NCBI GenBank assembly: GCA_021788495.1
Contig: JAJYKQ010000028.1
Span: 1 to 12,366, forward strand
Direction: 5' to 3'
DNA: 12,366 nt
DNA from: a bacterium
GTDB lineage: Bacteria > SZUA-79 > Acidulodesulfobacterales > Acidulodesulfobacteraceae
Below, piece after piece: positions 7,606-12,366 of this stretch (the stretch's first letter is position 1; the number at the start of each line of letters is the position of its first letter). The position numbers and the translations under genes are program-made. Under the pieces are notes generated by a model, which saw nothing but the letters and a program-made list of their open reading frames with translations, did not search any database and had not been told where the DNA came from.

Positions 7606-7633
7606 ATTATAACATTATTGTTAAAAAAGTCAA
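7606..7633 (-). promoter_or_regulatory. Probable sigma70-type promoter of the phoH-to-prfB cluster
   Basis: On the minus strand TTGACT (7633-7628) is followed after 16 nt by TATAAT (7611-7606), a 5/6 and a 6/6 match to the consensus. Predicted transcription starts near 7599, giving a leader of about 80 nt that contains the 14-bp inverted repeat. It is the best minus-strand promoter I can find ahead of phoH. The region is AT-rich, so other TATAAT boxes occur at 7542-7547 and 7572-7577, with poorer -35 partners. Confidence 0.6.
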
Positions 7634-7647
7634 AAATCTGGTATAGC
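7618..7647 (+). promoter_or_regulatory. Possible weak promoter for the L,D-transpeptidase gene
   Basis: TTGTTA (7618-7623), an 18-nt spacer and TATAGC (7642-7647) give a plausible but weak sigma70-type arrangement. The start would fall near 7654, about 30 nt before the mini-ORF. Its footprint overlaps the leftward promoter at 7606-7633, so the two would compete for polymerase if both are real. Confidence 0.3.
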
Positions 7648-7682
7648 ACTATTGCCGATTTAGAAATTTTTATGAGGCAAAG

Positions 7683-7715
7683 ATGGAAGCGGTGAAGCAA
7701 TCTTTAAATTATTAA
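7683..7715 (+). CDS. Possible 10-codon leader mini-ORF before the L,D-transpeptidase
   Basis: ATG at 7683 opens a 10-residue reading frame, MEAVKQSLNY, closed by TAA at 7713-7715. It has the best ribosome site in the region: GAGG at 7674-7677, five bases before the ATG. The L,D-transpeptidase ATG at 7722 follows six bases after this stop, is in the same frame, and has no Shine-Dalgarno of its own. This fits translational coupling or a leader peptide. Alternatively, the TAA is a point change that shortened an originally longer N-terminus. It is too short for protein similarity to help. Confidence 0.35.
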   Translation: MEAVKQSLNY

Positions 7716-7721
7716 TCTAAG

Positions 7722-8870
7722 ATGAAACTGAACAAAAAACATATATTTCTATTAGCGGCATCGATTGCGGTTTTAATAGCAGGCTCATATTTTATGCTTA
7801 AATTTTTCTTTTTCCCGTTATCAGTTTCCGCAACGAGAGATAAGATAAAAAACGCGGAGTTTAACCAAATTATGGATATAAATCCTTCATCTGTAAAGGC
7901 CAAACCTTCCGAAAAAAAAGGGGGAGTTAAAAAAACAAATAGAAAAGTTTACGAACCTGATTTAACTAAACCTCTTGATTGCACAAACCTTAACGTATTT
8001 CTTTGCACGATAAAATATTTGCGATACTTAAAATATCTCCCTATTTCTTTGGCCTACGACGGCAAATATAAATTTTCTTTCCCGATACCTGAAAATCTTA
8101 AAAAAATTGCCTATTCTTACGGCTGGAACGAACAGAATCCTTTTATAATAGGCGCAATCGCAAAATACCTTTACGAATCGGGAAGAATTAAAGACGGAGA
8201 TTACGACAGACCTGAAATCAACAACAAACTGCTATGGGAACTGGAAAAAAGCGCGGCAAAAAACCAGTTCAACAATCAACCGTGGGACTGGGTATTGGTA
8301 AAGCAGTCGAAAACTAACGAGAAAGCCGAGCTGTATGAAAACGGCCGAATAATTTTTTCTTTTCCTGTAAATACGGGCATATTAGGATTAACGCCTGACG
8401 GCACATGGTATGTTTTTTTAAGGCTTCCGGACACTACTATGAGCGGACTTTTTCCGACACCTATTGCTAAAAAACTTTATGCATCTTTAAAATCGAAACA
8501 TTTTAAAAACATAGAATGTTTAGACGGACATCCTGTTAAGCTGGTTCATTATTCCGATTCCGGAATAAAATATATAGATTATTTCCATAAAAGCGTCGCC
8601 CTTCACTATATGTACCGAAAATATTATGGTTTTCCTCAATCGGCCGGATGCATCGAACTTTCAGAACGGGATGCGTTGCTTTTATATAAGCAGATAGGCT
8701 ACGGAACTATAGTATCCGTAACCGGCTATACTATAAGCAAAAAGGTTAGCGTCGCCTCTAAAGCCCTCCGTTCAGATAAAACTAGTAAAAAGATAAAGGC
8801 CCGCATAAAACATCCTGCCGATAAAACTAATAAAGAAAATATGAATAAAAAAATAAAACAGAAAGTTTAA
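7722..8870 (+). CDS. L,D-transpeptidase (YkuD domain), membrane-anchored
   Basis: YkuD enzymes form 3-3 peptidoglycan crosslinks or attach proteins to peptidoglycan using a catalytic cysteine. The 382-residue protein has an N-terminal membrane anchor or uncleaved signal (7-28), a basic linker, a helical region (about 85-175) with C87 and C95, the YkuD domain (about 188-335) and a lysine-rich tail (340-382). Domain marks are TPDGTW (224-229), H295 and SAGCIEL (307-313) with catalytic C310. The motif is atypical: the family usually shows S-H/K-G-C-I-R, whereas here A308 and E312 replace the second and last residues. The ATG at 7722 is preceded in frame by TAA at 7713 and lacks a ribosome site, see the mini-ORF. 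The stop overlaps that of convergent murJ (shared TTAA). Confidence 0.85.
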   Translation: MKLNKKHIFLLAASIAVLIAGSYFMLKFFFFPLSVSATRDKIKNAEFNQIMDINPSSVKAKPSEKKGGVKKTNRKVYEPDLTKPLDCTNLNVFLCTIKYLRYLKYLPISLAYDGKYKFSFPIPENLKKIAYSYGWNEQNPFIIGAIAKYLYESGRIKDGDYDRPEINNKLLWELEKSAAKNQFNNQPWDWVLVKQSKTNEKAELYENGRIIFSFPVNTGILGLTPDGTWYVFLRLPDTTMSGLFPTPIAKKLYASLKSKHFKNIECLDGHPVKLVHYSDSGIKYIDYFHKSVALHYMYRKYYGFPQSAGCIELSERDALLLYKQIGYGTIVSVTGYTISKKVSVASKALRSDKTSKKIKARIKHPADKTNKENMNKKIKQKV

Positions 8871-10423
8871 TGTTTTTTCAATATCGCGTTCTTTAACATA
8901 TCTGCGGAATCGTTCTTAAAAATTAATGAGGCGGCAAAGTAAATAATTAATCCTGCGGTTATAGAAATTAAAACTACAGGCAACGGACCGTAATGCATTC
9001 TGTTTGAAAACGATATTGCCAATTCGACGGCGGCCCCCATAACTAAACTTGCCGCCAACGTTTTCAGGAAAGATTTAAAAAAATTTATCCCTAAGCCTAT
9101 GTCTTTCTTGCGATGCAGTTTTCTCAAAAGAAACAGATAATTAAAAATTAAAGAAATGCTCGAAGCCAGCGCAAGTCCGTACACTCCCATTACCTGCATA
9201 AGAATAACTGCAAATACGATATTTATAAACAATGAAATTATCGCGGCATTAACCGGAGTTTTAGTATCTTTCATGGAATAAAAAACGGGAACCACCGTTT
9301 TTAAAAGCGCCGACGCCCACAAACCTGCTATGAAAAACAGAAGAACCCCCGCCGTTTTTTGAGCATCGGCGGAATTAAACAGTCCGTGCATATATATTAA
9401 TTTTACGAGAGGACTTCTTAAAAGTATAAGCCCTATGCTTGACGGTATTATTATAAAAAACATAAGGGACGATGCAAAATTAAAAGCTCCGTCCACTTCT
9501 TTTATATTATTTTTTGCAAATGAAGCGGAAAGCGTCGGAAAAATAGCAGTCTGCATAGCTATAGCAAAAACTCCGAGAGGAAACTGATAAAGCCTGTCGC
9601 CGTAATAAAGATAAGATATACTGCCTGAAGGAAGAAAAGAAGCAAGAAGCGTATCGAAAACCAGATTAAGCTGAATTACCGCCATACCTAAAAGCGAGGG
9701 GGTAAGCAGTTTAAAAACCGTCTTTACGTCCGAACTTTTAAAATTAAACTTGAAACCTAGGCGTATTTTCTTTTTTTTAATATAATAAATCTGCGATAAA
9801 AGCTGAAGCGCTCCTCCTATCATAACGCCCGTCGCAAGAGCAAAAATAGCCGGATGAAAAAACTGCTTTAAAAAAACTGCCGATAATATAAGCGCTATAT
9901 TTAATATTATCGGGTACATTGCGCCAGGAGCATAAGAACCGTGAACATTTAACGCTCCAGACAGAAAGGCGGTAAGACCTATCAAGAAAATATACGGGAA
10001 CATTACTTTAGTCAGAATAACCGCAAGATGAAGTTCAAAAGGTTTGCCAAGAAAGCCTGGCGCGGTAACGGCTACAAAAACAAACGAAAATAAAAATCCT
10101 ATAAGAGAAAGGAATAAAAGGATAAAAAAAAGTATCGCGAAAACGGTTTGAAAAAGGTCTTGCGAATTTATTTCGCTTTTTTTTACTAAACTTTCCGAAT
10201 AGACGGGAATAAAAGAAGCAGATATTCCTCCTTCTCCAAAAAGCCTCCTGAACAGATTAGGTATCCTGAATGCGACGAAAAACGCATCCGTCGTAATTCC
10301 TGCGCCGAAAAAGTATGCAATGCAAACATCCCTTAACAATCCCAGAATTCTGCTTATTAAAGTAAAAAACGAAACTACGGATAAATTTTTAATTATCTCA
10401 TGGTTTCGTAATTTTAAAGACAT
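8867..10423 (-). CDS. murJ: Lipid II flippase MurJ (MviN)
   Basis: MurJ moves lipid II across the inner membrane for peptidoglycan synthesis. The 518 residues form about 14 membrane segments of the MOP exporter superfamily. The N-terminal signature is intact: SRILGLLRD (24-32), GAGITTDAFFVAFRIPNLFRRLFGEG (40-65). R25, R31 and R59/R60 correspond to functionally important arginines R18, R24 and R52 of E. coli MurJ. The central GDRLYQFPLGVFAIA (275-289) includes R277, equivalent to R270. The ATG at 10423 has CAAGG about ten bases upstream. It is alone on its strand here, separated from the DsrE-like gene by 367 nt of repeats, and its stop overlaps the L,D-transpeptidase stop tail to tail. Confidence 0.96.
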   Translation of the reverse strand: MSLKLRNHEIIKNLSVVSFFTLISRILGLLRDVCIAYFFGAGITTDAFFVAFRIPNLFRRLFGEGGISASFIPVYSESLVKKSEINSQDLFQTVFAILFFILLFLSLIGFLFSFVFVAVTAPGFLGKPFELHLAVILTKVMFPYIFLIGLTAFLSGALNVHGSYAPGAMYPIILNIALILSAVFLKQFFHPAIFALATGVMIGGALQLLSQIYYIKKKKIRLGFKFNFKSSDVKTVFKLLTPSLLGMAVIQLNLVFDTLLASFLPSGSISYLYYGDRLYQFPLGVFAIAMQTAIFPTLSASFAKNNIKEVDGAFNFASSLMFFIIIPSSIGLILLRSPLVKLIYMHGLFNSADAQKTAGVLLFFIAGLWASALLKTVVPVFYSMKDTKTPVNAAIISLFINIVFAVILMQVMGVYGLALASSISLIFNYLFLLRKLHRKKDIGLGINFFKSFLKTLAASLVMGAAVELAISFSNRMHYGPLPVVLISITAGLIIYFAASLIFKNDSADMLKNAILKKH

Positions 10424-10458
10424 TATTTAAATACCTTGAGTAAAAGGAAAAAGGTGGG

Positions 10459-10545
10459 AAAAAGGTGTCAGATTAATTTTACGCAACATCTTTTATCGTC
10501 AATTGTTTCTTTTCGTATGCGTAAAATAAAATCTGACACCTTTTT
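10459..10545. repeat. Imperfect inverted repeat around a GGTGTCAGA core
   Basis: The left arm 10459-10484 begins AAAAAGGTGTCAGATTAATT and ends ACGC. The right arm 10519-10545 is its reverse complement except for one small length/base difference in the AT middle, with a spacer of 34 nt. The arms could fold into a long hairpin in single-stranded DNA or RNA. Outward-facing GGTGTCAGA-type ends recall REP-like or IS200/IS605-type elements (inference); no transposase is present. Confidence 0.65.
10501..10543. repeat. 43-bp direct repeat, copy 1
   Basis: Bases 10501-10543 are identical to 10569-10611, a 68-bp period. Bases just outside differ (C/T on the left, T/A on the right), which sets the exact unit. 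The repeat includes GTATGCGTAAAATAAAATC and the CTGACACC end that also forms the right arm of the inverted repeat. About 20 bases upstream of both copies are loosely similar, suggesting a once longer duplicated unit. Confidence 0.9.
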
Positions 10546-10568
10546 CTTTGACGCCTTTTTCTCGCTTT

Positions 10569-10611
10569 AATTGTTTCTTTTCGTATGCGTAAAATAAAAT
10601 CTGACACCTTT
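10569..10611. repeat. 43-bp direct repeat, copy 2
   Basis: This is the second exact copy of the unit at 10501-10543, in the same orientation and followed by ATTGTAATT. Perfect identity in non-coding DNA implies a recent duplication or gene conversion. Confidence 0.9.
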
Positions 10612-10661
10612 ATTGTAATTAAACATGCGTAAATTAATACGCGTTAATAAAAAATATTGCG

Positions 10662-10691
10662 TTTAACAATTTAACAATTTAACAATTTAAC
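10662..10691. repeat. Short tandem repeat, TTTAACAA x 3.75
   Basis: Three full TTTAACAA units (10662-10669, 10670-10677, 10678-10685) are followed by a partial TTTAAC (10686-10691). Such short tracts vary in copy number by slippage. It lies about 240-270 nt upstream of the murJ start. Confidence 0.85.
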
Positions 10692-10790
10692 GTATTTTAC
10701 TATAATTTTTCTAAATTTAACAGGTACTATTTCAATATTGCCCAATCTCCACTTCTACGACGCCGCTCCTATACTCTTTCGTATCCCGCT

Positions 10791-11414
10791 CTACGGATTG
10801 GTAACGTACTTATATCCTTCCTTCCTCAGTTCGTAAACCTTTAAAAGTCCCATAGGAACGGGAGTTACCCCTTTTATGAGAGTCGCCCTTACTAGGTTGT
10901 TAAGAATCATTGCATTGTAGCAGACGTAGAACTTTACGCCCTCTTTGGAGTATTTATGGATATAGGCTGCTATAGTAGCATCGGTATTGTTCATAAGGAG
11001 GGATATGACGCCGTAGAAAACTACGGCAAGTTTCACTTTTTCATGGTGAAGGCGGGTATATCTTAAAATATAATATATGTTGCCGAAGGTTTCCATTACG
11101 TTTTGAAGCTGATTTCCGGATACGCCGAAGACCATTTTTATAGTCCCTAACTTTTTAAGCTTGCCGTGGAAAGAGCCCACGGGGTCTATAGGGACCGGAA
11201 GAACGGGATGCTTTCCGTTAGTGTCTTTATGCGCTATAAGGATATTGCGGATAACTAAAGCCTTGTGCTTTCCTCCGTATTCCCGCTCTATTTTTATAAG
11301 CTCTTTATAAGTGTATTTGCGGTAGCTTACTTTTATTCTAACGGCGGAATGCGCGTTTTGAATAAACGAAAACAAAATAAGCGGCAATAATAAAAATATT
11401 ATTCTTTTAGGCAT
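10791..11414 (-). CDS. Exported DsrE-family protein
   Basis: DsrE-family proteins are small Rossmann-like sulfur-relay proteins, usually cytoplasmic; many carry a reactive cysteine. Here 207 residues start with a clear signal peptide (KR, then a hydrophobic stretch 5-18, cleavage likely after AHSA at 24), so the mature protein should be periplasmic. The DsrE-like domain covers about 90-207: TIKMVFGVSG, KVKLAVVFYGVISLL (126-140), GVKFYVCYNAMI (159-170) with the single cysteine C165, GVTPVPMGLLKVYELRKEGYKYV. Residues 25-90 are an extension I cannot assign. AAGGAG lies about six bases before the ATG. It follows hicA after 94 nt on the same strand, with no strong promoter seen between. The substrate is unknown; sulfur or persulfide handling is an inference from the family. 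Confidence 0.75.
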   Translation of the reverse strand: MPKRIIFLLLPLILFSFIQNAHSAVRIKVSYRKYTYKELIKIEREYGGKHKALVIRNILIAHKDTNGKHPVLPVPIDPVGSFHGKLKKLGTIKMVFGVSGNQLQNVMETFGNIYYILRYTRLHHEKVKLAVVFYGVISLLMNNTDATIAAYIHKYSKEGVKFYVCYNAMILNNLVRATLIKGVTPVPMGLLKVYELRKEGYKYVTNP

Positions 11415-11508
11415 TTATAACTCCTTTCTATAAGTTTACAGATTTATGGGTTCATAATACCGCCCTGCGGACAGTAAAAAATATTTCTCAATACAGGAGA
11501 AAAAATAT

Positions 11509-11733
11509 CTATATATTTATAAATTCTTCCCAAGTAATCTTTGCTTGCTTTAAAATACTATGCAATGTGCCTTTGGCTATTTCTTTATGTAATGGAACGA
11601 CGCAACCTATATCGCCGTCATCGGTATGTTTTTTTAATATAACGTGGCTTCCACGCTGACGGACTCTAAAAAATCCAAGTTTTGAAAGTTTATTTATAAC
11701 ATCTTCGCCGGATAAGTTTAACGACTTAGGCAT
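11509..11733 (-). CDS. hicA: HicA-family mRNA interferase toxin
   Basis: HicA toxins are small double-stranded-RNA-binding-fold ribonucleases that cleave mRNA and are held inactive by HicB. With start ATG at 11733 the protein has 74 residues: SGEDVINKLSKLGFFRVRQRGSH, a middle strand region, VVPLHKEIAKGTLHSILKQA, all typical of the family. The catalytic histidine is in RGSH (H30). A longer form from TTG at 11748 is possible, but the ATG is favoured because GAGG (11747-11744) lies nine bases before it and it gives the usual short N-terminus. This start overlaps the hicB stop by 8 nt (ATGCCTAA), implying coupled translation. The order is antitoxin first, then toxin. Confidence 0.9.
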   Translation of the reverse strand: MPKSLNLSGEDVINKLSKLGFFRVRQRGSHVILKKHTDDGDIGCVVPLHKEIAKGTLHSILKQAKITWEEFINI

Positions 11734-11941
11734 TAACCGCAACCTCAAAAGTAGTAGTTAACGGCTTTGATATTTCTTCCGTCAGCGGAAATTCTTCAAG
11801 ATATAATTCTGTTGCTTCTTTGAGATTTGCAACGGCTTCTTCTATCGAATAGCCCTGACTTACCGTAGAAACCTCCGGACAATCGGCAACATAAATATTA
11901 CCTTCTTTGTGTATAACTGCCGTAAAAACTTTTGTAAACAT
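11726..11941 (-). CDS. hicB: HicB-family antitoxin, short form
   Basis: HicB neutralises HicA through a partial RNase H-like domain. The 71 residues cover just that domain: TAVIHKEGNIYVADCPEVSTVSQGYSIEEAVANLKEATELYLEE is the family core, with the CPE and GYSIEEA features. There is no room for the C-terminal ribbon-helix-helix or helix-turn-helix region of longer HicB proteins, so direct autorepression of the promoter is not obvious. The ribosome site is strong: AGGAGAGG six bases before ATG. It is the first gene of the pair and overlaps hicA by 8 nt. Confidence 0.9.
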   Translation of the reverse strand: MFTKVFTAVIHKEGNIYVADCPEVSTVSQGYSIEEAVANLKEATELYLEEFPLTEEISKPLTTTFEVAVNA

Positions 11942-11996
11942 TGTAAACCTCTCCTGGAAATAAGGATTTTGAAAAACTACAATTAAGATTTTATAT

Positions 11997-12005
11997 ATTA
12001 TATCA
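11997..12005 (-). promoter_or_regulatory. Probable extended -10 promoter for hicBA
   Basis: On the minus strand TGATATAAT (12005-11997) matches the extended -10 form TGnTATAAT exactly. No good -35 hexamer lies 16-18 nt upstream, as is common for this class. The start would be near 11990, leaving a leader of about 50 nt before hicB. Confidence 0.5.
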
Positions 12006-12085
12006 TATTTTTTAATGTTTAAAATTTTTTAACGGTAAAATTTCGGTAAGGATTTTTCTAAAAAAGGTATAGTTCTATCGATATA

Positions 12086-12109
12086 AAATAATCTTTAATT
12101 TGATTATTT
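12086..12109. repeat. 8-bp inverted repeat upstream of hicBA
   Basis: AAATAATC (12086-12093) is complementary to GATTATTT (12102-12109), with an 8-nt spacer. It lies about 85 nt upstream of the hicBA -10 box, too far for a simple repressor site. In such AT-rich DNA it may be chance. The rest of 11942-12208 is AT-rich non-coding DNA in which I see no gene. Confidence 0.35.
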
Positions 12110-12208
12110 GATAGTATCATTTTTATTTAATGAATAAAAAATAAAGGTTTGTTTTTATTTAGATAATCAAGTTTATTTTTAAGTTTATTTTTTCAATAAT
12201 AATGGAAT

Positions 12209-12236
12209 AACGGGGGCGGATTTATTCGCCCCCGTT
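12209..12236 (-). terminator. GC-rich stem-loop, intrinsic terminator (possibly bidirectional)
   Basis: A perfect 10-bp stem, AACGGGGGCG (12209-12218) with CGCCCCCGTT (12227-12236), encloses an 8-nt loop. It begins 15 nt after the stop of the right-end minus-strand gene, so it most likely ends that transcript; a moderately T-rich ATTCCATTATTATT follows on that strand. The plus strand reads GTTTGTTTTT after it, so it would also stop rightward transcripts. Confidence 0.8.
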
Positions 12237-12251
12237 GTTTGTTTTTGCCGT

Positions 12252-12365
12252 TCATCGCCACCTGACCGTCATATTTCCCCAGAACGAATTCATAATAACG
12301 TCATGCCCGAACTGCCTTCTGTAACTGACCTGCAATGTTACATGCCTGCTTATATCTGTTTTAAG
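12252..12365 (-). CDS. C-terminal end of a probable outer-membrane beta-barrel protein, truncated by window edge
   Basis: The last 37 codons of a minus-strand frame are visible, ending at TGA 12254-12252. The residues alternate polar and hydrophobic, HVTLQVSYRRQFG then NSFWGNMTVRWR, as in the last two strands of an outer-membrane barrel, where the C-terminal strand is the BAM signal. The final residue is Arg after Trp, rather than the usual terminal Phe or Trp. The strong hairpin 15 nt downstream supports a real gene end. The family cannot be named from this fragment. Confidence 0.5.
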   Translation of the reverse strand, partial: LKTDISRHVTLQVSYRRQFGHDVIMNSFWGNMTVRWR

Positions 12366-12366
12366 T

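Larger units (their letters stand above)
10424..10790. other. 367-nt non-coding stretch rich in repeats
   Basis: No convincing gene lies between murJ and the DsrE-like gene. The stretch contains an exact 43-bp direct repeat with an imperfect inverted partner, a 16-bp palindromic segment at 10627-10642 (GCGTA, 6-nt loop, TACGC), and an 8-bp tandem repeat. The last 60 bases before the DsrE-like stop show no repeat or hairpin that I trust. The murJ promoter must lie here, but I cannot choose a candidate. Confidence 0.7.

Noticed and set aside
7640..7662. Sigma54 promoter (CTGG...TTGC)
   Set aside because: The distance between the GG and GC elements is 12 nt instead of the required 10.
7712..7903. 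63-residue minus-strand reading frame
   Set aside because: It lies opposite the start of the L,D-transpeptidase, has no family features and no ribosome site that I trust.
10424..10790. CRISPR array
   Set aside because: There are only two identical direct copies, with no further spacer-repeat units and no cas genes; the inverted partner fits a palindromic element better.
11460..11470. Small hairpin CCGC-CCT-GCGG as hicA terminator
   Set aside because: It has only four base pairs and no T-run follows on the minus strand.
11734..11748. TTG start at 11748 giving a 79-residue HicA
   Set aside because: The ATG at 11733 has a correctly spaced GAGG and gives the usual family N-terminus; the TTG would have no ribosome site.

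Overview
The window is AT-rich bacterial chromosome with Gram-negative features: apolipoprotein N-acyltransferase, a periplasmic L,D-transpeptidase, and what looks like the C-terminal strand of an outer-membrane barrel. The order phoH, 7TM-HD phosphohydrolase, ybeY, dgkA-PAP2, followed by mazG, lnt and prfB, recalls Deltaproteobacteria-like lineages. A secreted DsrE-family protein hints at sulfur metabolism. A Desulfobacterota-type or related uncultured lineage is my best inference, but no rRNA or lineage marker is present to settle it. I see no tRNA, rRNA, CRISPR array, intact transposase or replication origin.

Left block (1-7519, all minus strand). A tightly packed, probably co-transcribed cluster runs right to left: phoH-like ATPase, membrane HD phosphohydrolase (PgpH type), ybeY, a DgkA-PAP2 fusion, mazG, lnt, and the first part of prfB, which runs off the left edge. 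Junctions are overlaps of 14 and 86 nt and gaps of 4, 97, 16 and 48 nt. The 97-nt gap holds a double-palindrome repeat that also supplies the dgkA-PAP2 stop codon. prfB carries an in-frame TGA at codon 36, inside the classic RF2 autoregulatory +1 frameshift site. Themes are RNA and ribosome maintenance (PhoH, YbeY, RF2), nucleotide signalling and house-cleaning (HD protein, MazG) and envelope lipids (DgkA-PAP2, Lnt).

Middle (7520-10423). A 202-nt divergent intergenic region holds a good sigma70-type promoter for the left cluster, a long AT-rich palindrome in its presumed 5' leader, a weaker overlapping rightward promoter, and a 10-codon mini-ORF just before an L,D-transpeptidase gene on the plus strand. 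That gene converges on murJ (lipid II flippase) with overlapping stop codons. Both act on peptidoglycan.

Right block (10424-12366). A 367-nt non-coding stretch carries an exact 43-bp direct repeat with an imperfect inverted partner and a short 8-bp tandem repeat, probably debris of a REP-like or IS200-like element. Then, on the minus strand, come a signal-peptide-bearing DsrE-family protein and a hicB-hicA toxin-antitoxin pair with its own likely extended -10 promoter. The right end holds a strong GC-rich hairpin and the last 37 codons of a probable outer-membrane beta-barrel protein.

I did not find a convincing new multi-gene defence or biosynthetic system. The best leads are the long pgpH/ybeY overlap, the mini-ORF before the L,D-transpeptidase, the exported DsrE-like protein and the repeat elements.
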